A DNA stretch of 49,063 nucleotides from Actinomycetes bacterium (GTDB lineage Bacteria > Actinomycetota > Acidimicrobiia > Acidimicrobiales > Bog-793). The DNA is taken from contig JAJZBI010000027.1 of assembly GCA_021798985.1 (NCBI GenBank), forward strand, positions 1 through 49,063. Direction: 5' to 3'. The notes under the pieces are model-generated. The model was not told where the DNA came from, did not search any database, and was given only the letters and a program-made list of their open reading frames with translations. Shown here piece by piece: positions 26,389 to 38,075 of this stretch; the first letter of the stretch is position 1, and each line of letters opens with the position of its first letter. The translations under genes and the position numbers were made by a program.

Positions 26389-27494
26389 GACTCGAGGTAG
26401 GCACGCGGCGAGCTGCTGGCTGCCGCGGCGAGCGCCTCCACCGCTTTGCGCTCGGCGTCGTTCAGCTTGTTCGGGACCGCGACCTCGATCGTGACGAGCA
26501 GGTCGCCGCGCTCACCGTCAAGGGCGATGCCCCGGCCGCGCACCCGGAAGGTCTTGCCCGACTTGGTTCCCGCCGGCACCTTCAGCGAGACCGAGCGCTC
26601 GAGCGAGGGCACCGTGATCGTGGCGCCGAGCGCGGCCTCGGGGAAGCTGACCGGAACCGTGAGGAGCAGGTCCTTGCCGCGGCGACCAAAGAGGGGGTGC
26701 GTGGCCACCTTCACGACCACGAACAGGTCGCCGGCCGGGCCGCCGTTGCGCCCGGGCTCGCCGCGCCCTTTCACCTTGATGCGCTGACCGTCATCCACGC
26801 CGGCGGGCACGCGCACCTTGACCCGGCGCTGCTGGCGCTGCATCCCGCTCCCGTGACACGTGGGACAGGGATCGACGACCTTGGTCCCGCGCCCGCCGCA
26901 CTCGGGGCACGGCGAGGAGAGCGAGAACAGCCCTTGGTTGTCGTTGAGGACCCCGCGACCTCCACAGCGCGGGCAGGCGACGGGAGTCGATCCCGGGCGT
27001 GAACCGCTGCCCGCGCACGTCGCGCAGGTGGCGGTCGAGGCCACGTTGACCGATGTCACCACGCCTTCGAGCGCCTCGGTGAACGACAGGTGCAGCTCTG
27101 CCTCGAGATCGCCGCCGCGCTCGGCCTGCATGCCAGGGTAGGTGCGGCGCCGGGCGCCGCCTTGGCGGAAGATCCCGCCGAACAGGTCGCCGAGGTCTTC
27201 GACGCGAAAGCCGCCGAAGCCGCCGCCCCCGGGCTGGCCGAAGCCGCCGAAGCCGCCTGCAGCGGGCCCGAGGCGGCGGACGTCGTCGTACTCCTTGCGC
27301 TTGGCGGCGTCACCGAGCACGTCGTAGGCGGCGCTGATCTCCTTGAAGCGCTCCTCGGAGCCCGGGTTGGCGTCCGGGTGGTACTGCTTCGCGAGCTTGC
27401 GGTAGGCGCGGGTGATCTCCCGCTCGGTGGCCTCGGGGGACACCCCGAGCACCTTGTAGTAGTCGGTTTCGAACCACTCCCGCTGGGGAGCCAC
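26385..27494 (-). CDS. dnaJ: chaperone DnaJ (Hsp40), full-length type
   Basis: A 369-residue J-protein that stimulates DnaK ATPase and delivers substrates. It has a J domain (1-72) with the [16 protein letters not shown] segment containing HPD, a Gly/Phe-rich linker (about 73-120), four zinc-finger motifs ([32 protein letters not shown]) and two C-terminal beta domains. The start is GTG at 27494. It lies 21 bp after grpE and overlaps hspR by 4 bp. Confidence 0.95.
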   Translation of the reverse strand: MAPQREWFETDYYKVLGVSPEATEREITRAYRKLAKQYHPDANPGSEERFKEISAAYDVLGDAAKRKEYDDVRRLGPAAGGFGGFGQPGGGGFGGFRVEDLGDLFGGIFRQGGARRRTYPGMQAERGGDLEAELHLSFTEALEGVVTSVNVASTATCATCAGSGSRPGSTPVACPRCGGRGVLNDNQGLFSLSSPCPECGGRGTKVVDPCPTCHGSGMQRQQRRVKVRVPAGVDDGQRIKVKGRGEPGRNGGPAGDLFVVVKVATHPLFGRRGKDLLLTVPVSFPEAALGATITVPSLERSVSLKVPAGTKSGKTFRVRGRGIALDGERGDLLVTIEVAVPNKLNDAERKAVEALAAAASSSPRAYLES

Positions 27495-27515
27495 CAGCGC
27501 TCCGCCTCTCTCTCG

Positions 27516-28147
27516 TTACCCTCGTACCTTCACCATGGCCGGCCGGAGCACCCGGCCCTTGATCCGATAGCCCGGCCGCAAGACGTCCTCGACGATCGGC
27601 CCCGCCGGCGCCGCATCGGCCCCCGCTTCGTCCTCGCCGTGCTCGGAGGGCACGTGCAGGACGGCGTCGTGCACCGTCGGGTCGAACTGCTCGCCGGCCT
27701 CCCCGATCCGCTCGAGCCCGTCTTTGGCCAAGACGTCGCCGAGCAGCGCGCTGATCCGCCCGAGCGTCTCCGCCTCGTCCTGGTCGCCCGCTACCGGCTT
27801 GGCATGGGCAGCGGCGAGGTCGAGCGCGTCGAGCACCGGCAGCAGCCGCTCGAGCAGGCCCTGGGAGGCCCGCTCGAGCAGCTCGCTCTGCTCGCGTGCG
27901 ACTCGCTTTCGGTAGTTGTCGAACTCGGCCTGCAGGCGGCGGAGCGCGTCGAGGTACTCGTCCCGTTCGCGCACCGCCTGCTCGAGCTGCGCCGAGCCCT
28001 CGCTCGGCGCGCCGGCCACATCGGGGCCACCCTCTTCTTCGAGGGCTGCCTCGAAGGCCCGGAGCGCTTCGAGGTCCTCCTCGCTCGTGCCCGCCAACGG
28101 CGCCGCTTCCTCGTCTCCGACCGGCTCGATCGGCTCGTCCGCGCCGC

Positions 28148-28151
<4 letters not shown>
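27516..28151 (-). CDS. grpE: nucleotide exchange factor GrpE
   Basis: A 211-residue DnaK nucleotide exchange factor. An acidic N-terminus (residues 1-60) precedes a long coiled coil ([26 protein letters not shown]) and a C-terminal beta wing with [11 protein letters not shown] and [19 protein letters not shown], the GrpE signature. Its start overlaps the dnaK stop by 4 bp (ATGA). Confidence 0.95.
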
Positions 28152-29992
<1,841 letters not shown>

Positions 29993-30057
29993 GGGTAGCT
30001 CCTTCGCTTGCTGCGTCTCGCTGCCAGCGACCCCAGTCACCGGCGATGTCAACGACC

Positions 30058-30089
30058 ACTATAGCGAAGTTGAGCGCGTCATTGTCAGG
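30058..30089 (-). promoter_or_regulatory. dnaK promoter with a HAIR-like HspR site
   Basis: On the minus strand a -35-like CTGACA (30088-30083) and a -10 TATAGT (30063-30058) are 19 nt apart. Between them, on the plus strand, GTTGAGC-N7-TGTCAGG (30069-30089) matches 9 of 14 fixed positions of HAIR (CTTGAGT-N7-ACTCAAG). The left half is good and the right half weak. A site overlapping the core promoter is where HspR represses in relatives. Confidence 0.45.
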
Positions 30090-30209
30090 TGCGCAAACAT
30101 GCATCCTGAACTGGGTGGATTACCGGCCACGGTAGCGGTGCGAGCGGCGACAGGCGACAGGAGCGCTCGACTGCCGATCGGTGCGGCACCGAGGCTGGAG
30201 CCAAGGGGC

Positions 30210-30881
30210 TCAGCACCGGGATGGCGGGGTGCCCGCCGCACCCGCAAGGTCCGCCCAGCGATGGTCGCCGACGCGGGCGATCTGGGCGAGCTGGCGCCGC
30301 TCGCGGGCCCGGAAGGGCCGCCGGGGCCGCCCGACGAGCAGCGCGAGGCCGGAGACCTCCATCGACGCCCAGGCGACGTCACTCGCCGAGGCGCCCCCAC
30401 CGGGCTCGCTCGCCACTGCCCGCGTGCCGTGGACGAAGGCCTCGAGCCAGGCCGCCGCCGGCGCGTCCGCCGAGCGCTCCAAGACCACTGGCCCCTCGGG
30501 ATCAACCACGGCCGCCCACTCGCCGGCAAAGGCCGCACCGACTCCGGCGACGAGCGCGGCGAGCAGGGCGGTGACGCTGCGCTCCTCGAGCAGGGCGGCG
30601 GCGATGTCGAGCGGGTCGAGGTGGGGATGCGGCAGTCCGGCCACGACGCGCCGGACGTCTTCCACGTCGACGGCATCGAGCTCGGCGATCTTGGCGAGCA
30701 TCAAGGGGATGAGGTCCTCGGCCGGCAGCTCGATCGTCAGCTCGTCGATCACCCGGCCCTCGCCGCGCTCCAAGATGTCGATCCCCGTGACGTCGCCGCC
30801 GACGGCCCCGATCCGACCGGCGACGGCGCCGAGGGCGCCCGGGCGATCCGCGAGCCAGAGACGGACGACGAAGCTCGGCAC
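30210..30881 (-). CDS. ACT-domain protein
   Basis: A 223-residue protein with an N-terminal ACT domain (residues 3-75): [20 protein letters not shown], then [20 protein letters not shown]. The remaining 140 residues are Ala-rich, with [12 protein letters not shown] and a C-terminal [20 protein letters not shown] that resembles the end of GAF domains. ACT domains usually bind amino acids, suggesting a regulatory or sensory role, but no enzyme is attached. It lies upstream of dnaK in the same direction but is separated by 217 bp and the dnaK promoter. Confidence 0.75.
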   Translation of the reverse strand: MPSFVVRLWLADRPGALGAVAGRIGAVGGDVTGIDILERGEGRVIDELTIELPAEDLIPLMLAKIAELDAVDVEDVRRVVAGLPHPHLDPLDIAAALLEERSVTALLAALVAGVGAAFAGEWAAVVDPEGPVVLERSADAPAAAWLEAFVHGTRAVASEPGGGASASDVAWASMEVSGLALLVGRPRRPFRARERRQLAQIARVGDHRWADLAGAAGTPPSRC

Positions 30882-30992
30882 AAGCCCACCCTAGGCAGGG
30901 CGTGTAAACGCCGCGTTGCTGGCGTGCGACGGCTCGAGTCTGCGCGGCGGGGCATCCGGACGGGTTGGTGGCGAACCGGTAGCCTCGAGCCG

Positions 30993-31736
30993 ATGCCAAC
31001 GCTCGTCCTTCTCCGACACGGGGAGAGCGCGTGGAACGCGCTCAACCTCTTCACCGGCTGGGTCGACGTCGATCTCTCTGAGGCGGGCGAGCGCGAAGCG
31101 CGCCTCGCCGGAGAGCTGATCGCCGCCGAGCCCGATCTCGAAATCGACGTGGTGCACACCTCCGTGCTGACGCGGGCGGTCCGCACCGCGGAGCTGGCGC
31201 TCGCCGCGGCCAAGCGCTCCTACATCCCGGTCCACCGCCACTGGCGCCTCAACGAGCGGCACTACGGCGCGCTGCAGGGCCTGGACAAGAAGGAGACGGC
31301 CGCCAAGCACGGCGATGCCCAGCTGCGGGCCTGGCGGCGCGGCTATGCGACGCCACCGCCACCGCTCCAAGAGAGCGATCCTGGTCACCCGGTCCACGAC
31401 CCGCGCTACGCGACCGTCCCGCGTAGCGCTCTGCCGGCGGCGGAGTGCCTCGCCGACGTCGTGCGCCGGATGACGCCGTACTACGAGGACGCCATCGCTG
31501 GTGACCTCGTCCTTGGGCGAACCGTGCTCGTGGTCGCGCACGGCAACAGCCTGCGTGCGCTCATCAAGTACCTCGAGCACATCTCCGACGAGGACATCGT
31601 CGAGCTCGAGATCCCAACCGGCGTGCCTCGCCTCTACCAGCTGAACGAGCGTCTCGAGGTCGAGGGTGCCCGCTTCCTCGGCGATCCCGAGGCGGTGGCG
31701 GCCGCAGCCGAGGCGGTCCGGCGCCAGGCGGGCTAG
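30993..31736 (+). CDS. gpmA: 2,3-bisphosphoglycerate-dependent phosphoglycerate mutase
   Basis: A 247-residue glycolytic enzyme interconverting 3- and 2-phosphoglycerate. The histidine phosphatase signature [12 protein letters not shown] (catalytic His at residue 9) opens the protein. [36 protein letters not shown] and [16 protein letters not shown] (second His) follow the dPGM order. Length is normal. The ATG at 30993 is the family start. It is divergent from the ACT-domain gene. Confidence 0.94.
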   Translation: MPTLVLLRHGESAWNALNLFTGWVDVDLSEAGEREARLAGELIAAEPDLEIDVVHTSVLTRAVRTAELALAAAKRSYIPVHRHWRLNERHYGALQGLDKKETAAKHGDAQLRAWRRGYATPPPPLQESDPGHPVHDPRYATVPRSALPAAECLADVVRRMTPYYEDAIAGDLVLGRTVLVVAHGNSLRALIKYLEHISDEDIVELEIPTGVPRLYQLNERLEVEGARFLGDPEAVAAAAEAVRRQAG

Positions 31737-31819
31737 CGACATCGGCGCGCTCGCGTGGGTCGTTTGCCGATCCTTCGCGCTCGCGACCCGCCGCGCTTGA
31801 ACTGGCGGTTCATGTGGCC

Positions 31820-31835
31820 GAAACAGCCGGGTAAC
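31820..31835 (+). promoter_or_regulatory. candidate GlnR-type site upstream of amt
   Basis: GAAAC (31820-31824) and GTAAC (31831-31835) are separated by 6 nt. GlnR boxes of actinobacteria consist of gTnAC and GaAAC half-sites in tandem, each 6 nt apart. The order here fits the middle pair of such a series. It lies 99 bp before the amt start, a usual regulon member. Confidence 0.4.
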
Positions 31836-31933
31836 AAGGCGTTCTCCCGCCGGCCACGGCGCAGAAACCCACGCTCCTTACTGTCGAGCCGTTCGTCGGC
31901 TGCCGTCATCGCGGCTTCGCAGAAGGAGCGTGG

Positions 31934-33693
<1,760 letters not shown>

Positions 33694-33707
33694 GTCACCT
33701 CGTGCGG

Positions 33708-33743
33708 GCGACCTCCGGTCCGAGCCCTCGGGCCGGAGGTCGC
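33708..33743 (+). terminator. strong hairpin after glnK
   Basis: An 11-bp perfect stem, GCGACCTCCGG with CCGGAGGTCGC, closes a 14-nt loop that can itself fold (CCGA with TCGG). It starts 15 bp after the glnK stop. The following sequence is only weakly T-rich. Confidence 0.65.
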
Positions 33744-33804
33744 TTCGCGTCGTGATCGCTGCGCCGGGCGCCTCGGACCTAGACTGCGGCCCGAGGAGAC
33801 CGGG

Positions 33805-34302
33805 GTGCCCAAGCGATCTGCAGGCTTGCTCTTGCACCGCCTCGCCGAGGGGCGGCTCGAGGTGCTGCTCGTCCATCCCGGCGGCCCCTACTGGCGGGGC
33901 AAGGACCGCGCCGCTTGGTCGGTGCCAAAGGGCGAGTACGCCGAGGGCGACGACCCGCTGGCGGCGGCCGAGCGCGAGTTCGCCGAGGAGCTCGGGCGGC
34001 CCGCTCCTGGCGGTGCGCGCTGTGACCTGGGCGAGGTCCGCCAGGCGAGCGGCAAGCGCGTCCACGCCTGGGCGGTCAAGTCGGACTTCGACTGCTCGTC
34101 GACCGAGAGCAACTACGCCGAGGTGGAGTGGCCGCCACGCTCGGGGACGATGCTGCGCTTCCCCGAGGTCGACTCGGTCGCCTGGTTCCCCCTCGAGGTG
34201 GCGCGGGACCGCCTGGTGCGCGCCCAGGCCGAGTTCCTCGATCGCCTGCTCGAGCTGCTCGATCGGGACAGCGACCCCGAGCCGCCAGGTTTGTTGCACT
34301 AA
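33805..34302 (+). CDS. Nudix hydrolase
   Basis: A 165-residue pyrophosphohydrolase fold. The Nudix box is GEYAEGDDPLAAAEREFAEELG, matching Gx5Ex7REuxEExGu. AWSVPKGE precedes it, and VDSVAWFPLEVARDRL lies near the C-terminus, as in the family acting on diadenosine polyphosphates or on unusual NTPs. The substrate is not determined. The start is GTG at 33805 with GAGGAG upstream. It stands after the glnK terminator, so it is probably a separate unit. Confidence 0.88.
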   Translation: MPKRSAGLLLHRLAEGRLEVLLVHPGGPYWRGKDRAAWSVPKGEYAEGDDPLAAAEREFAEELGRPAPGGARCDLGEVRQASGKRVHAWAVKSDFDCSSTESNYAEVEWPPRSGTMLRFPEVDSVAWFPLEVARDRLVRAQAEFLDRLLELLDRDSDPEPPGLLH

Positions 34303-34477
34303 CAGGCCAGGGCAACACAACCTCGACGGGCAGACCACGCCGATCGGCCGGAAGCGGTCGCGGCGCTGAGCCCTTTCGGTGCCGTCCGATCGAGCGTGGA
34401 GGAGTCATGTTCTTTCGCCATGTCCATGGCGAGCGCCCACCGGTGCGCGGGGTGAGCCCCGCGGCGCTGGCGCGACC

Positions 34478-37348
34478 ATGACGAGCGACCCGCTCTTTGG
34501 CGCGCCATCGGCCTTCGAGCCGGGCCCCGGGGGCTTCGCCGCCCGGGCGGACGCCGGCGGGCGCGCCGGAGCCGGGGCGATCACCCTCTCGCGCCGCCCC
34601 GTCAGCATCTCGGTGGTCATCTGCGTCTACACCGAGGCCCGCTGGGAGGAGATCCGCGCCGCTGTCGCCTCGGTGGGGGCCCAGCTCCTCCCGGCGCTCG
34701 AGTGCCTGCTCGTCGTCGATCACAACCCCGCCCTCGCTGAGCGGGCCCGGCGCGAGCTGTCGGGCTGCGCGGTCATCGAGAGCGAGGGGCCAAAGGGGCT
34801 CTCCGGGGCGCGCAACACCGGCACAGCGCATGCCCGCGGCGAGGTCGTGGCCTTCCTCGACGACGACGCCCGGGCCGCGCCGGATTGGCTGGCGCGGCTA
34901 GCCGAGGCCTACGAGCGCCCCGAGGTGGTGGCCGCCGGAGGCCTCGTTATCCCCGATTGGGTCGATTCCCGCCCCGGGTGGTTCCCGCCCGAGTTCGACT
35001 GGGTCGTCGGCTGCAGCCACTCGGGGATGCCGCGCGCCCCCGAGGCGGTGCGCAACCTCATCGGCGCCAACATGTCGCTCCGCCGCGACGTGCTGGTCGA
35101 GGTCGGCGGGTTCGCCGAGGCGCTCGGGCGCAGCGGGGCGAATACGGCAGGCTGCGAGGAGACCGAGCTGTGCATCCGGGCCACCGCCACGCGTCCGGAC
35201 GCGACCGTGCTGTATGACCCGGGCGCCGTGGTCCGCCACAAGGTGCCGCCGAGCCGAGGGACCTGGAGCTACTTCCTGCGACGCTGCCTCGGGGAGGGGA
35301 GATCCAAGGCGCTCGTGACGAGCCGGGCCGGCAGCGAGAAGGGTCTTGCCGCCGAGCGCGCCTACCTGCGCTCGACGATCCCGCTCGGCGTCGTGCGCTC
35401 GCTCGGCGAGGCGGTGCACGGTCGCCGCAGTGCCGCCTTGCGCGCCGTCGCCCTCCTCGCCGGGGTCGGCGCAACGGCCGGCGGCTATGCCGCCGCCCAC
35501 TTCTCTCGGATCCGGGCGGTGGCGGTCGGCATGCTCGGGCCGCTCGTCGCCTTCGCGCTGTGGATCCTCGCCCTGACCAGCCCGGTCCACCTCGACAAGA
35601 TGACCGACTTCGGGCTCTTGAGCGTGCTGCCGAGGGCGTACTTCGTCGCCATCGGGATCTTGTGCGCGTCCTTCGTCGTCCAGGTCGCCCTCCGCCGCAC
35701 GAGCGCCCTCGTGCTCGGCGCGCACGTCGCCGTGCTGCTGTTGATGTTCCACGCCACGCCGACGCTGCTCTACCACACGCTGCGCTACCAGTGGGCCTGG
35801 AAGCACGTGGCGATCATCGACTACGTCATCCTCCACCACGGGGTGAACCTCTTCCAGCACAACAAGCTGCTGGTCGCCTACCAGGACTGGCCCGGCTTCT
35901 TCAGCCTGAACGGCATGGTGACGAACGGCTCGGGCTTCACCTCGGCCCTCAGCTACGCCTCGTGGGCGCCCTTTGTGAACGAGGCCCTCTACGCCGGCCC
36001 GCTGTGGATGATCTTCCGCGAGCTGACGACCGACCGCCGCGTCCTCTGGAGCGCGCTGTGGATCTTCTACCTCGGCAACTGGATCGGCCAGGACTACTTC
36101 TCGCCGCAGGGCTTCGCGTTCTTCCTCTACCTGGTCGTGATCGCCCTCGTGTTCAGTCGCCTGATGCGCCCCAGCGCGCCGAGCCGCCGCGGTCGCGCTC
36201 GACGCGTCCGGCTGGGCGGTGACGTCGAGGTCCCTCCGATCGCCACGGCCCGGCCACCGCTCGGGCGTGGCGAGCTCGTCTCGGTCGGGGCAGTCGTCGT
36301 GTTGTGCATGGTGGCGATCGCCTCCAGCCACCAGCTCACGCCGTTCATGGTGGTGGGGGCGCTTGTCGCGCTGTGGCTCTTCCGTCGCCTGCGCTCCCGC
36401 TGGCTCGCCGCTGCCTCGATCGTCATCGCCGTCGGCTGGATCGCGCTCGCGGCCCGGCAGTTCATGGCCTACAACCTGCCCTCGCTCACCCAGGGCATCG
36501 GCCACTTCTTCTCCAACGCCACCGTCAATGAGTACAACGCAGGCCAGGCGAGCCCCGACCAGTTGCTCATCGGCCACGTGGACCGGGCCTTCACGGCCCT
36601 CGTGATCGTCCTCGGCGTCCTCGGCATCCTCCGGCGCTGGCGCCAGGGGCGCCTGCGCCCGCTGCTGCCGGCGCTGCTGCTCGTGATCGTGCCCGGCGCG
36701 GCGCTCGGCGCGAACAACTACGGCGGCGAGGTGGTCTTTCGTGTCTACCTCTTCGCTCTCCCCTTCCTTGCCTTTTTCGGGGCGACGCTGTTCGAGTCGA
36801 CCGGCCGAGCGGCGCTCGCGTGGTTCCGCAACCTCGCGCGCGCTGCCGTCGCGTTCTTCTTGCTCGGGGGCTTCCTTGTCTCCTACTACGGCAAGGAGCG
36901 CTCGAACTACTTCCCGCCCAAAGAGGTCCAGGCCGTCGAGGCGTTCTACCATCAGGCGCCGCCGGGTTCGCTCGTCATCACAGCGGACGGCAACATCCCC
37001 TGGCCTCTCGAGGGCTACAACACCTATCGCAACTACCTCTTCGCCACGGGCACCAAGGCGTCCGTGCGCCAGATCGTGCGCCACCCGGTGCGGACCTTGT
37101 CCCTCGACCTGTCCGGGCCAGAGCCCTCCTACCTCGTGTTCGCCACGAGCGACGCATACTCGGTCGAGATGACCGGCGCGCTCCCCAAGGGGGCCTATCG
37201 CCGCATCGAGGCCGCCGTCCTCGCCTCGCCGCGCTTTCGGGTCGTGCTGTCCAATCCCTATGTCGTCGTCGTCACGCGCCCGGGGGCCACGAAGAGCGCC
37301 CCCCCGGTGGTCGCCGGGGCGGGCGGGGTCCGGGGCGCGAGGCGGTAG
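34478..37348 (+). CDS. GT2 glycosyltransferase fused to a polytopic GT-C-like membrane domain
   Basis: A 956-residue fusion. The N-terminal 310 residues are a GT-A fold family 2 transferase: SISVVICVYTEARWEEIRAA, then KGLSGARNTGTAHARGEVV, AFLDDDARA with the metal-binding acidic cluster near residue 129, and the late CEETELCIR acceptor loop. From about residue 318 to 800 there are around a dozen hydrophobic spans with extracellular loops containing aromatic and acidic residues (YVILHHGVNLFQHN, LGNWIGQDYFSPQGF). The last 150 residues are soluble and extracytoplasmic. The second half resembles GT-C lipid-linked sugar transferases in layout, but no catalytic motif was pinned down. Likely role: a surface glycan or protein glycosylation. 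A small membrane gene follows. Confidence 0.8.
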   Translation: MTSDPLFGAPSAFEPGPGGFAARADAGGRAGAGAITLSRRPVSISVVICVYTEARWEEIRAAVASVGAQLLPALECLLVVDHNPALAERARRELSGCAVIESEGPKGLSGARNTGTAHARGEVVAFLDDDARAAPDWLARLAEAYERPEVVAAGGLVIPDWVDSRPGWFPPEFDWVVGCSHSGMPRAPEAVRNLIGANMSLRRDVLVEVGGFAEALGRSGANTAGCEETELCIRATATRPDATVLYDPGAVVRHKVPPSRGTWSYFLRRCLGEGRSKALVTSRAGSEKGLAAERAYLRSTIPLGVVRSLGEAVHGRRSAALRAVALLAGVGATAGGYAAAHFSRIRAVAVGMLGPLVAFALWILALTSPVHLDKMTDFGLLSVLPRAYFVAIGILCASFVVQVALRRTSALVLGAHVAVLLLMFHATPTLLYHTLRYQWAWKHVAIIDYVILHHGVNLFQHNKLLVAYQDWPGFFSLNGMVTNGSGFTSALSYASWAPFVNEALYAGPLWMIFRELTTDRRVLWSALWIFYLGNWIGQDYFSPQGFAFFLYLVVIALVFSRLMRPSAPSRRGRARRVRLGGDVEVPPIATARPPLGRGELVSVGAVVVLCMVAIASSHQLTPFMVVGALVALWLFRRLRSRWLAAASIVIAVGWIALAARQFMAYNLPSLTQGIGHFFSNATVNEYNAGQASPDQLLIGHVDRAFTALVIVLGVLGILRRWRQGRLRPLLPALLLVIVPGAALGANNYGGEVVFRVYLFALPFLAFFGATLFESTGRAALAWFRNLARAAVAFFLLGGFLVSYYGKERSNYFPPKEVQAVEAFYHQAPPGSLVITADGNIPWPLEGYNTYRNYLFATGTKASVRQIVRHPVRTLSLDLSGPEPSYLVFATSDAYSVEMTGALPKGAYRRIEAAVLASPRFRVVLSNPYVVVVTRPGATKSAPPVVAGAGGVRGARR

Positions 37349-37381
37349 CGACCCGTGAGCTATGAGAGATCAGGAGCGCCG

Positions 37382-37759
37382 ATGGACCATTCCCACCCCT
37401 CGGTCACAACGAGCGCCGCCGCCTTCCTCTACGGCTGGGTGGTGCTCCTCATCGTCAGCGTCGGGGCGCCCGTGCCGTTGCGGACGCTCGCCGTGTTCTC
37501 TTTCGCCGCGCTCGGGCCCGCCCTCGCGCTCCGCCGGTTTCTGCCCGGGCGCGACCGCCTCGAACGGCTGGTGGTCTCCGTGGCGGTGAGCCTGTGCGTC
37601 GCCGTCGTGATCACGCTCGTCCTGGCGCTCGGGCACGTCTTCAGCGCTCGCCTGTCGATCGCCTGCATCGCCGCCTTCGACTCACTCGCGGTGATCGCCG
37701 ATGTGCTCATCGGCGGCCGGGCCGCGGGCAAGCTGGCGACCACGACCGAGTCCCGCTGA
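37382..37759 (+). CDS. small polytopic membrane protein of unknown function
   Basis: A 125-residue protein with three to four hydrophobic spans (about 13-32, 35-52, 66-88 and 92-110). GGAG precedes the ATG at 37382 at normal distance. It starts 33 bp after the glycosyltransferase fusion and is probably cotranscribed with it, as a possible accessory or transport subunit. No known family was recognised. Confidence 0.65.
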   Translation: MDHSHPSVTTSAAAFLYGWVVLLIVSVGAPVPLRTLAVFSFAALGPALALRRFLPGRDRLERLVVSVAVSLCVAVVITLVLALGHVFSARLSIACIAAFDSLAVIADVLIGGRAAGKLATTTESR

Positions 37760-38075
37760 AGCGGCCGTTCGGCCCTTTCTCAAGAGGACTCTGGTCGCTG
37801 ACGAGCGACCTTGGTCCCTTGGGGGCACCGGTCGGACTCCGCCACACTGATCCACAACAGCGCTCGCCGTTTGCCAGTCCCCGGTGCGGCGGCGAGCGCC
37901 AACTCGCCCGGGCTGCCACGCCCCCGGAAGCCCGGGGCGGCGGTGGCCGGAGGCGTCGGCAGGATGCCGCCTCCGGCCACCGCGTGATCCGCCGTGGCCT
38001 CGGTCACTCCTGCCGGGTGCTGTGGCGCCAAAGGCCCCGGGCTGGACGTCGCGCTCGCTCCCCTAGCATGCTGCC
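37760..38075. other. 316-bp gap containing a large hairpin
   Basis: Contains a 16-bp perfect stem at 37940-37983 and, after it, the leader of the hybrid kinase gene. No coding signal was seen. Confidence 0.5.
37940..37983 (+). terminator. 16-bp stem-loop between the glycosyltransferase unit and the kinase hub
   Basis: Arms GCGGTGGCCGGAGGCG and CGCCTCCGGCCACCGC pair perfectly around a 12-nt loop. The loop region offers an alternative inner pair (CGGCA with TGCCG). It lies 180 bp after the small membrane gene and 92 bp before the kinase gene, without a T-run. It may terminate or attenuate. Confidence 0.45.

Noticed and set aside
34898-37084. 728-codon minus-strand frame opposite the glycosyltransferase fusion
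   Set aside because: Extremely charged shadow sequence with no fold, while the plus strand has transferase motifs and membrane spans.
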